Shown one piece after another: positions 9,100 through 20,100 of a DNA stretch of 64,000 nucleotides; the stretch's first letter is position 1; each line of letters starts with the position of its first letter. The translations under genes and the position numbers were made by a program. The stretch is from Chitinophagales bacterium (GTDB lineage: Bacteria; Bacteroidota; Bacteroidia; Chitinophagales; Chitinophagaceae), in contig JACJXP010000001.1 in assembly GCA_020636575.1 (NCBI GenBank), positions 310,001 through 374,000 of the forward strand. Direction: 5' to 3'. The notes under the pieces are model-generated. The model saw only the letters and a list, made by a program, of their open reading frames with translations, was not told the origin of the DNA and made no database searches.

Positions 9100-11154
9100 T
9101 TACAATGTTTGAAATGGGATAGAAAAGCTAAAACAGGTACCCACATTTTCCTGGCTTTCTACTTTTACTTCTCCACCATGCGCTTTTATTATATCATAAC
9201 TCAAACTCAATCCTAATCCTGTTCCCTGACCTGTTGGTTTAGTAGTAAAGAAGGGCTGGAAGATTTTCTCTTTTACTGATGCAGGGATTCCGTTGCCGTT
9301 ATCTTTCACAGAAATAACAACTTTGCCACCTTCTTTTTTCGTGGATACAACCACAGTTGGCTCATAGCTTTCTGCGTTAAGCGTTTTGCCTTTTACGTTT
9401 TGCTTCTCATTAACAGCGTAGAATGCATTATTGATCAAATTCAATACAACTCTTCCAATATCCTGCGGAACGATATTGAGTTTATCGATATTCTCTTCAA
9501 AATGTGTTTCAAACTTTGCATTGAAAGATTTGTCTTTTGCTCTTAAGCCATGATAAGCCAGTCTTAAAAACTCATCACATAAAGCATTAATATCTGTTGA
9601 TTCTTTTTCGCCGGCGCTGGTACGGGAATGCTGCAGCATGCCTTTCACTATTGCATCGGCCCGCTTGCCATGCATTGATATCTTTTCGTTATTCTGAAAA
9701 ATATCCGTTAATAACTCATCTTGCTCTTGTGCATTCAGCGTTGAGCGTTGAGCTTTCAGCTCTTCAATCAATTCATTATTTACATCTGAAAAATTATTGA
9801 CGAAATTTAATGGGTTTTGTATTTCATGGGCAATGCCAGCAGTGAGTTCTCCGAGGCTGGCCATTTTTTCTGATTGGATGAGTTGCGCCTGGGTGGATCT
9901 GAGATCATTTAATGTTTTGCTTAGCACCTGGTTTGCTTTTTGTTTTTGTCGATTATTCCGATAAAGCAATGCCCCGATCAACAGAAATACAATGGTGCCG
10001 GCAATAAAACCAATAGTCCTGTTCCTGTTTTGAACAACCACTTTTTCCTTTTCCAACTCCTGCACTTTTAATTGCTGATCAAAACCAATATTTTCAAACT
10101 GCTTTATCTTTTCTGTGTTATATAAGCTGTCATTCACTTTGATGGCCAATTGCTGATAATGAAAAGCACTGTCAATACGAGATGTATTCTTATATAATGT
10201 CACAAGTGTATTTAGAGCAAGTAACCTACCCGCCGGCTCATTTATCTTAGTAAAAAGACGAAAGGCTTTGTTGGCATAATAAAATCCTGAATCAGTTTGA
10301 TTGATATGCCCGAAATACCTGGCCATTGCATGGTATCCATAGCCCGATGCAGCTGGGTTTTCTTGTACTTCGCTTATCTGAACTGCCTGCTGAAAGTAAT
10401 TCCTGGCTGAATCATACTGCTGCTGCTTCAAAAAGACATTTCCTTTTGCGATATAGGCAGAGCCTATGTATTTATAAAAACCGGCTGCTGCGCTGTATTT
10501 CAACGATTGATCGAGAAATAACTGTGCAGAATCATTTTTGCCCAGGTCGCCATATAATTCACCCAGGTTTTCGTAAGCATAAGAAAGAACAATAAAATCA
10601 TTGATCTTCTTACCTACTTCAATCGATTTTGAAAAATACTCGACCTGTTTCCCAGCGTTTCCGATAGATCTGTAAAGAAGCCCCCAATCATTATACACAT
10701 TGGCAAGTGAGGTCAACCTTGCTTTTTCCGGATCCCCATCTTCTGAAAATTTGGTCACTCTCCAGATATTCTTTTCTGTTTTCTTATTCTCACCAAGTCG
10801 GGCTGCTTCCAGGATATAATTTAATGCTGCCGGGTAATTTCCTCGTTTTGTTTCCACATATCCCATCAATTCATTAGCATCTGCTATCCAGAGATCCAGT
10901 GAAAGCTCTTTTGCAATTTTTAATTCCAGTAAGTGAAAATAAGTTGAACTGTCAAGATCGGATTCAATGTGATACAAACCGAGGTCCCTGCAAACAGCCA
11001 TTTTAACCGTATCATTGGAAGTGCTGGCAAAAAGCACCTGAAGGCTATCTACCCTCTTCTGACTGTAAGAATCATAGTCATAGTAAGTACCTGTTTGCGC
11101 AACTAAACAATAAGGAAAAAAGAACACAAAAAATATCTTAAATAAAAACTTCAT
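9100..11154 (-). CDS. membrane TPR sensor histidine kinase
   Basis: This 684-residue kinase has a signal peptide (KFLFKIFFVFFFPYCLVAQ), tetratricopeptide-like repeats over about residues 60-350 (for example YYFSKSIEVGKKINDF and YDSARNYFQQAVQI), a membrane helix near 378-400, and an intact HisKA/HATPase core. Two short repeat-encoded insertions are present: KAQRSTLNAQEQDE in the helical bundle region after the His box and KGKTLNAES after the N box. It lies 8 bases after the 3078-residue kinase and 2 bases before the propeller kinase, so it is co-transcribed with them. No output domain is attached. Confidence 0.93.
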   Translation of the reverse strand: MKFLFKIFFVFFFPYCLVAQTGTYYDYDSYSQKRVDSLQVLFASTSNDTVKMAVCRDLGLYHIESDLDSSTYFHLLELKIAKELSLDLWIADANELMGYVETKRGNYPAALNYILEAARLGENKKTEKNIWRVTKFSEDGDPEKARLTSLANVYNDWGLLYRSIGNAGKQVEYFSKSIEVGKKINDFIVLSYAYENLGELYGDLGKNDSAQLFLDQSLKYSAAAGFYKYIGSAYIAKGNVFLKQQQYDSARNYFQQAVQISEVQENPAASGYGYHAMARYFGHINQTDSGFYYANKAFRLFTKINEPAGRLLALNTLVTLYKNTSRIDSAFHYQQLAIKVNDSLYNTEKIKQFENIGFDQQLKVQELEKEKVVVQNRNRTIGFIAGTIVFLLIGALLYRNNRQKQKANQVLSKTLNDLRSTQAQLIQSEKMASLGELTAGIAHEIQNPLNFVNNFSDVNNELIEELKAQRSTLNAQEQDELLTDIFQNNEKISMHGKRADAIVKGMLQHSRTSAGEKESTDINALCDEFLRLAYHGLRAKDKSFNAKFETHFEENIDKLNIVPQDIGRVVLNLINNAFYAVNEKQNVKGKTLNAESYEPTVVVSTKKEGGKVVISVKDNGNGIPASVKEKIFQPFFTTKPTGQGTGLGLSLSYDIIKAHGGEVKVESQENVGTCFSFSIPFQTL

Positions 11155-11162
11155 CGCTGCTT

Positions 11163-14100
11163 TTAACTTATGGGTAATTGTATTATAAATGTTGACCCCT
11201 CCCCTTCCCTGGTTTCCACTTTGAATTCACCACCGTGAGCCTTTATAATATCATAACTCAAACTCAATCCAAGGCCTGTTCCCTGCCCTGTTGGTTTGGT
11301 GGTAAAGAATGGCTGAAATATTTTTTCTTTTACAGATGCAGGGATACCGTTGCCGTTATCTTTTACTGAAATAATAACTTTCCCGGCTTCTTTTTTCGTG
11401 GATACAACCACAGTTGGCTCATAGCTTTCTGCGTTAAGCGTTTTGCCTTTTGCGTTTTGCTTCTCATTAACAGCATAGAATGCATTATTGATCAAATTCA
11501 AAACCACTCTTCCAATATCCTGCGGAACGATATTGAGTTTATCGATATTCTCTTCAAAATGTGTTTCAAACTTTGCATTAAATGATTTGTCTTTGGCCCT
11601 TAGTCCATGGAAGGCGAGGCGCAGATACTCATCTGCCAATACATTGATATCTGTCAATTCTTTTTGTCCACTGCTGCTACGGCTATGTTGCAGCATTCCT
11701 TTTACAATTCCATCTGCCCTTTTTCCATGATGGAGTATCTTTTCCAGGTTTTGCAGTACATCTTCTGCAATAATCAAAGCGTCTTCTGCATTTCCTTTTT
11801 CCAATTCATCTTTCATTTCCTGTATCAGTTCACTACTTACATCAGAAAAGTTATTGACGAAATTCAAGGGGTTCTGTATCTCATGGGCAATACCTGCTGT
11901 CAATTCACCCAATGATGCCATCTTTTCTGATTGTATCAGTTGTTTTTGTGCTTCCTGCAGATCATGCAAAGTGCTATCCACCTGTTTTTTAGCAGCTTCC
12001 AGTTTAGTAAAATCCTCGTAACGGGCATAGGCGGTAGAGAATGCATCAGCAACTGATTCCAATAATTTTATTATTTCTTCATTCAGCTCTTCCGTGTTGC
12101 CTACATATAGCATACCCTGTAAGAAGGGTAGAAAGTGTAAATAGAATCCACCACGGGGTATTGTTTGCAGGTACTGTTCTCCCGATTCCAATGTTCCTTG
12201 TTGTACCAGTATATCGGCAAACTGTGTAAAGTCTTCTTCATTCCAATGATCCATATAATTTTCTCCTGCCTTCCAATTGCTGATCACTTTACTGATATTG
12301 CCCGGTGTATTGTATGGCAGATGGAATGCTGCTATAGATTTTCCATCAGGGGTGGAAAGGAAAGTATGGATCAGTTGCTGTTCATCATCCATTAAAAAAA
12401 CACCGCAGCGGATAAACGGTACACCAAGAGTTTTTAATTCATTCCATATCAAAGGCGTGATCCTGTCAAGATCCTGCACCGTACGCATCGATGCAATATC
12501 TGCCCGGATACGATCCAATACTGCCTGTTTGATCGCCTCCCTTGTACTGGCTTCTGCTTTTTGCAGATCTTCAAAACGACGGTACGCCAGGTCAAATACA
12601 TCTGCAAATCGTTTCAGCGTATTAATAGCTTCCTGCGGAGGATTGGTTACTACTCCTACTAAGCTATATCCGATCTCTCCATGCATGGTTCTGGCCATAA
12701 CAAAAGTGATACCGCCGATATGGCGAATATCATCATGACTCGGCGCATTAGGATCCACCTGTTTAAAATCTCCCAGGCTCACCATTTTATCAACGTAATC
12801 AATAGCAGCTTCAGCATCCATTGGATATACAACAGTAGGTTCTTCACTTTTTTCCCAATTTGCCAATAATGGAATGTCTCCATGTATATGACGGGGCAAT
12901 TCCATCACCATCCCGATCCGTGTGCCATCACCGGAGGTCATTGCTTTCTCATATTTTTCAGGCTGCCAGCGCATATGCCAGAAATACCCTGCTTCATATC
13001 CCAGCTTAACAAACTCTGTCCGCATGGTTACTACAATATCCAGGAGATCATTCGACTCCCGCATGGCCATGGCCTGTCCCCTGATCCTTTCTAAAGCAGC
13101 ATCTATCTGTGCTTCCCTTGCCTGCGCTTCCGCTTCTCTCAGATCCATATAACGGCGATAAGTAAGTGCAATTACTGAAGTAAACCTTCGGAATATCCGG
13201 GTTGCTTCTTCTGAGAATTTTTCTTCTGTCCATGCAAAAACAAGCCCTTCATTAAAATAGAAATAGCTGCCATATTGCACAGCATCTTCAGGATAATCAG
13301 GAAACCCTACCTGGGGGTTCATGGTCTTGTAGTAGTTGGTCAGCTCTTTACCTCTTAACACAGGATAGTATTCTTCCTGCTTTTTCCAGTGAGTGAAAAT
13401 ATCATCCAAAACCGGGTGACCTTCCAGTTTGAGTTTCCCTATCACTTCATATGAGTCACCCTGGTTTGAAGAAGTGGTGGCAGATACATTGGATGTTTTG
13501 GTTTCTTCATCGATCTGCCCTACACCACATCGAATAGGAGTAATGCCCAGATTCTTTAATTCTTTAAAGAATACATCTACCGTAGCCGCTATATCCTCTG
13601 AATTATGCATGGCCATTGCTTTGGCCCTAACCCTTTCAAGTGATGCTTCTATCTGTGCATTCCTGGTTTGAGCTTCTGCTTTTTGAAGATCCAGGAAACG
13701 GGTATAGGTCTGCTGGAAAACTTTCCCAAACCGCATCAGGATTTTATTTTCCTCATCATTATAGGGTGTACCTGAAAAATTTTCTATGTAGAGGGACACA
13801 TCATCATTTAACACTGTTATAGCAGTAAGCCCCGGACAATTAAAATAAAAACTCCTTGACTCTTCCGGCAGATCAGGAATATAACTTAACAGTTTTTCAT
13901 AAAATTTATTTTTCTCTTCAAAAGATAAGAGGGTGGCAAAAAAATCAATTCCTTTTTCTTTGGCTTCATCAAACTGCTTGGCCCATACCGATTCGAAATA
14001 AGGATGTGAAATCTTTGATGGAATTTCATTCTTATCGGCTATCCAGAAATGCCAATCACCTTTTGGCGTATAGTCCACAACAAACCCTGCATGATCAATA

Positions 14101-17100
14101 TTGATATTTAAAAAAACAAACTGATCAAAAACTACACGGATCACTTCTTTGAGTTCCTCACTTTTCTGCATGCCTATTGATCTTGATCTCACTCTTTCCA
14201 ATGCAGCTTCGATCTGGGCCTCCCTTGCCTGTGCCTCGGCTTTCTTCAGATCTTTGAATCTTCTGTAAGCCAGGTCAAAAACATTGGAAGAACGTCTTAA
14301 CAGGTTAAGAGAATCTTTGTCGGGGTAAGTATGGGTAACCATTAACATCGATCCGCCTGAAAAATCCGAAAGGGCCCAATAGGCAATCAGATTCTCGATA
14401 GGTATGCCTTTTACTGCCTTCATCAATGCCTCATATGCCTGGGGAGAATACTTTTTTAAAACATTAAACCACTCAACAGCTTTTTCTTTTTCATTTACAA
14501 GTACATAATCCTTTTTCCCGGAATGATATAGCTGCATCATCTCGTCAATGATACGGATGCCGGATTTAGGAAACTTAGCAGTTCCCTGGTAGACCTGGTC
14601 TTCCATACCCGGGGGCCGCATAGCTCCCCATGATTCAAAAAAGTTTTCATCTTCCTCGTACAGGTGAATGGCGCATACTTCCAGGTTCTTTTGTCCTAAA
14701 AGACCCATTTGTTTTCTTAGCTCAAGAGAAACTTCTTTTAATTCTTCAGATGAACGCATCGCCATTGCTCTTGCCCTTACTCTCTCCAGCGCCGCTTCTA
14801 TCTGTGCTTCTCTTGCCTGCGCTTCTGCTTTTTGCAGATCAAGAAAACGCTGATACACTCTTCCGAATTCAGTTGCAAAGCGGCTTACAATAGTTTTTTC
14901 CTCCTCCGTAGCTTTTCTGCGATGATTAAATCCTAGATACCCGAATTTGAAATGCCCTTGTGTGGTAAATACTCCATCTGGAAAATCTTTCGGAAATATT
15001 TTATGCTTTTCAGGTAATGCATTCATAACCTCTCTCATCACTTCCCAAACAGCCGGCAATACTTCCGGTGGATAGTCAATGCAATCAACAGTATTGGGCT
15101 CACCTTTTTTCCAATTTTCAAAAGATTCTTTCCAGGCTTCCACAGCATGTATATCAATTACTTGTTCTACCAGTATCTTTTCGTTTGGTGAAGTTGTCAG
15201 ACGTAAACTGAATCTTTCATTTACCTCATCAAATAAGGTTAAATGTGTAAATACTGGGTTAATACCTAAGAAATCGAATTGTTCCAGTAAAACACAGAGC
15301 AAATCACCTAGCTCATCCGTTTGATGCATTGCCATCGACCTTGCCCTTACTCTCTCCAGTGATAATTGTATCTGGGATTCCCGGGCCTGTGCTTCGGCAT
15401 TTTGTAGATCGAGGAAACGCCGGTACATCCTTCCGAATTCTTTCGCAAAGCGAAATAAAATATTCTCCTCTTCTTCCGTTGCTTTTTGAGTGCTATTAAT
15501 ACCAATATAACCAAACTCGCAATTCGCCTGTGTGGTATAAATACCTCCGGGAAAATCTTCCGGATAAATTTTATATCCTTCGGAAAGGGTGGAAAATATT
15601 CCATCAAAAATTTCCCAGATACCCGGCAGGGCTTCAGGTGGAAAATAAAAACTGACAACAGAATCAGGTTCTTCGGCTTTAAAAGCTTCGACAGCATTTT
15701 GCCAGATTTCAGAAGCATCCATATCAACGACCTGCTCGGCAAAGACCCGCTTGCCTTCCCGGCCCGTCATTCGATAAGTGAATGTATTCTTCTCCATGTC
15801 CATTAATGTAAGATGGGTCCAGACTGTTTTTACTCCCAGTCCATCCAGCTGTTCAAAAATGACAGGTAATACTTCGGTCAGTTCTTCGGATTGCCGCATT
15901 GCCATTGCTTTTGCCCTTACTCTCTCCAATGATAATTCTATCTGCGATTCCCTGGTTTGCTTTTCTGCTTTTTGAAGATCGAGAAAACGCTTATAGGTCA
16001 TTTCAAATGCACGGGTAAACCGTTCAAACAATAATTCCTCTTCAGATGTCAACAAATTTCCTGTAACCAGGTGTAAATATCCCTTTGAGAAATTGCCACA
16101 ATAAAAAATGGTTGGATCAGGGAATTTACTCTTCACCATTTTTTCAACCTCTTTTGATCCAAAGTGACTACTGGCCACTTCAATATGTTTTACCAAAGCA
16201 GCCCCGCCAATGACCTGGTGGTAAATAGGCTCCTGTTTTTTCCATACTTCATACCGGGCTTCAAATGCAGGTTCACCGCTTAAGGGGAGATTGAACTTTT
16301 CCATAAAAGTTCCATCCGGACTTGTCATCCAGCCGTATTGCGTATTGTTTTCTTCGTCCACTTCCACATACCCGCAATTCAAAAAAGGAGTAACACCTAA
16401 ATCCTGAAATTCTTTATACAATAATGAAGCAACATCCTGCAATTCTTCACTTTGATGCATGGCCATGGTTCTGGCCCTTACTCTTTCCAATGCCAATTGA
16501 ATTTCTGACTCTCTTGCCTGCGCCTCTGCTTTTTGCAGATCAAGGAAACGGGTATAGGTTTGCTGAAAGACTCCTGCAAAGCGTTCAATCAATTCAATGG
16601 TCTCATTTTTCAGGGGTTCATTGGTAGTTATCCCGATAAATCCATGTGAAAAGAAAATCGAATTGATATACCTGTGTTCTTTTACCTGGTCTTTTTTAAA
16701 GGGTATCCCCACTTCCTCGTTCATATATCGAACCCATGCCTCTAGTTTATCTCCATGTAAATCCAGGATCATATGAGGCTTCTTTTTCCATACTTTAAAA
16801 AACTCTGCAATAACCGGGGATTTAGCGGACTCTGCAACAAACTTTTTGTTGATCTCATGCCCCTGCTGATCCGTTAACCATATATCAAGTGTTTTTTCCT
16901 TTTCATTGACAATTCCAATATTAAAACGATCCGGAGTACTGGTTAACATGCTGATCTGTTCAAACATCACAGCTGCGACCTGCCCTAATTCAACACTTTG
17001 GTGCATAGCCATAGTACGAGCCCTAACTCTTTCTAATGCCAATTGAATTTCTGACTCCCTTGTTTGCGCCTCTGCTTTTTCAATATCTAAGAATCGCTGG

Positions 17101-20100
17101 TATACTCTTTCAAATTCGGTGGCAAATTTCGATACGAGATCTTTTTCTTCCTCGGTAGGAGGATTGACATGATTGTAACCGATATATCCAAATTTGCAAT
17201 AGCCCTGTATATTATAAAAGCCCTTTGGAAATTCCTTAATGTTAATACGTTCTTTCTCGGGCATCGCCATAAAGGTTTCTTTAAAAACCTCGAACACTTC
17301 AGGAAGCCTCTCCGCAGGATAATGTGTTACCATCACAGGATCTACCGTACCGGATTTCCATTTATCCAGTACATCCTGCCAGATGTCCATAGCGTTAAAA
17401 GAAATGACTTGTTGTGTAAATGTCCTTGAACCACTAGTACCAGTCGATCTGTATGTAAAAGTTCCTTTCTCTTCATCCAACAAACTCAACCAAACATTGA
17501 TCGGTTTAATGCCGAGGACATCAAATTGCTGAAAAAGAATACTCAGTACTTCATTCAGCTCTTCTGATGAATGCATGGCCATGGACCTTGCCCTTACCCG
17601 CTCCAATGATAACTGTATCTGTGCTTCCCTTGCCTGTTCTTCTGCTTTTTCAATATCCAGGAATCGCTGGTATACTCTTTCAAATTCCCTGGCAAACCTG
17701 ATGACGATACTGATTTCCTCTTCAGTAGGCGGTCTTGAATTATTAAATCCGATATAACCAAACTTTGTGTGGCCCTCACAATCGAAGACGCCGTCTGGAA
17801 AATCTTTTATTTTAATCCGCTCTTTTGCCGGCAATGTCTTCAAGGATGCATCAATCAGTTTCCAGAGATCTGGTAACATCTCCCGCGGGTAAACCAGGCA
17901 TTGGTGGCTATGTGGTTTTGCTTTTTTCCAGTTGGCCACGGTTTCCTTCCAGGTGGGCATGGCATCCAGGTTGATGATCTGTTCGCCGATATTGGCGGCT
18001 CCGTTTTTACCGGTGATCCTGAAACTGAATTTATTATTCTCCACATCCATCAACGTAAGATGTGCGGATTTGGCATTGATACCTAGCAATTCAATTTGCT
18101 GAAACATTACACTCAAAACATCATTCAGCTCCTCAGAAGCATGCATGGCCATGGACCGTGTACGTATCCGTTCCAGTGCTGCTTCAATCTGTGCTTCCCT
18201 TGCCTGTTCTTCTGCTTTTTCAATATCCAGATAGCGTTGATAAATTCGGCCAAATTCTTTGGCGAACCGTATTACAATTTCTTTTTCTTCTGCAGTAGGC
18301 GGGCGGTTGTGATTGAACCCGATATATCCGAATTTGCAATATCCCTGTGTATTGTATATTCCATCCGGGAAATCTTTTTGATACACTTTTGCTCCTGTTG
18401 GTAATGCACCTAATGTTTCATTAAATAATTTCCATATTTGTGGCAGTGTTTCTTTAGGAAAATGCAAACAGGAAACAGTATCAGGTTTCCCTTTTTTAAA
18501 TTCCTCCACTGAATCTTTCCATTCTTTTCTTGCATTGAGATCAACTACTTGTTTCGTTAATACTCTTTTACCTCCTCTACCTGTCATCCGGTAAGTAAAA
18601 GTGTTATTCTTCAAATCTATCAGACTGAGATGAGCAAAAACCGGATTTATACCAAGAATATCAAACTGGTCAAACAGCACTGACAACACTTCACTTAATT
18701 CATTGGAATGATGCATCGCCATTGCACTGGCCCTGACTCTTTCCAGGGCTGCTTCTATCTGTGCTTCCCTTGCCTGTTCCTCTGCTTTTTGGAGATCTAA
18801 GAACCGGGTATAAGCTTGTTCGAATACTTTTCCGAAGCGTTTGAAAATTTCTTCCTCTACGATTGTAAAATCTTCCAGATAGAACCGCATAAATATAAAA
18901 ACAGAGTTCCTGGAAAGTACAACCGCCCGGGTCCATCCGGGTCTGTTAAACATCTGTTCCTGGGTTTCCTTTGGAATCTTTCCCAACTCAGAGTCCTTAA
19001 AAGCCAGTTTGAAATATTTGTTCTTCTCTGTTTTTGAATAACTGTCTGAGTAATAATGAACACCCTTTTGTATGGCCTGATAAAACTTTATGGTAACAGG
19101 GTGATCCAAATAGGGGATAAAATATTTTTCAAGGTAAAGCTGTCCTTGTCTGGCAAACCGGATGTTAAGCCCTTCATCCGGAGCTGAAAAATCAGTTATA
19201 ATGTTTGATGTGTCCACCTTAATTCCCAGCCCGGCAACTTCCTTGTCCAAGAGCTGCACCACCTGGACCAATTCATCACTTTTGTGCATAGCCATTGAGG
19301 CGGCACGCAGTCTTTCCAATGCCGCTTCGATCTGTGCTTCCCTTGCCTGTGCTTCAGCTTTTTCAATATCTATATATCTTTTATAAGCCAGTTCAAATAC
19401 ATTCCGGAAACGGGCAAATAGTTCCTGCTCTTCTTTGGAGAGTGGCTGATAGGTTGAGATACCCATGGCTACCGGACCTAATGAGTACCAATAATAATTT
19501 AATGAGTGAGCTGTTAGCAGATACTTATCAGCAAATTGGTTGGTAGTTTTTTGATAGGCATACCAGTCCTTTAGTTTTTTCCCTTTGAATTGTTTTAATT
19601 CTGAAGCCCCTTCTCCTTTCATCATCGTCTGGGCAAAGTTTTGCTGCACCCTGTGGTTCTTATAACTTACATCAGTGATGAATGTTTTATTATGCTTTGC
19701 ATAATATTCATAATTCATGTAAGTGCCCTTACCGGGATAAAAGATGGCCGTTTGTACATTTCGTATCTCTTTAACGCCCAATTTTTTCAATTGCTGAGAA
19801 ATCGTTTTGCATATCTTCAGCATATCATCCCTTTTGTTCATCCCCATGGCAACTGCCCTTACTCTTTCAAGGGCTGACTCAATTTCTAACTCGTTGTTTT
19901 TTTCTTCCAGTTCTTTTGTTCTCCTTTTGATAGCATCTTTTAACTGCCGGTTTTCTGCTGATATCTGATCATAACCAATGGTCTCTCCCTCCTGGGCCTT
20001 ACTATCAGGGGTGGAATAGTGCTGGTAAATAAATCGCCACCCTTGAGGAGTTTTATGCAATACATTGGTAAACCGAAACCTTCCGTAAAAGTTCCATTTG

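Noticed and set aside
12277..12738. Plus-strand frames inside the giant kinase genes
   Set aside because: Many similar shadows recur at each repeat because the unit DNA recurs; none has its own start context or domain.
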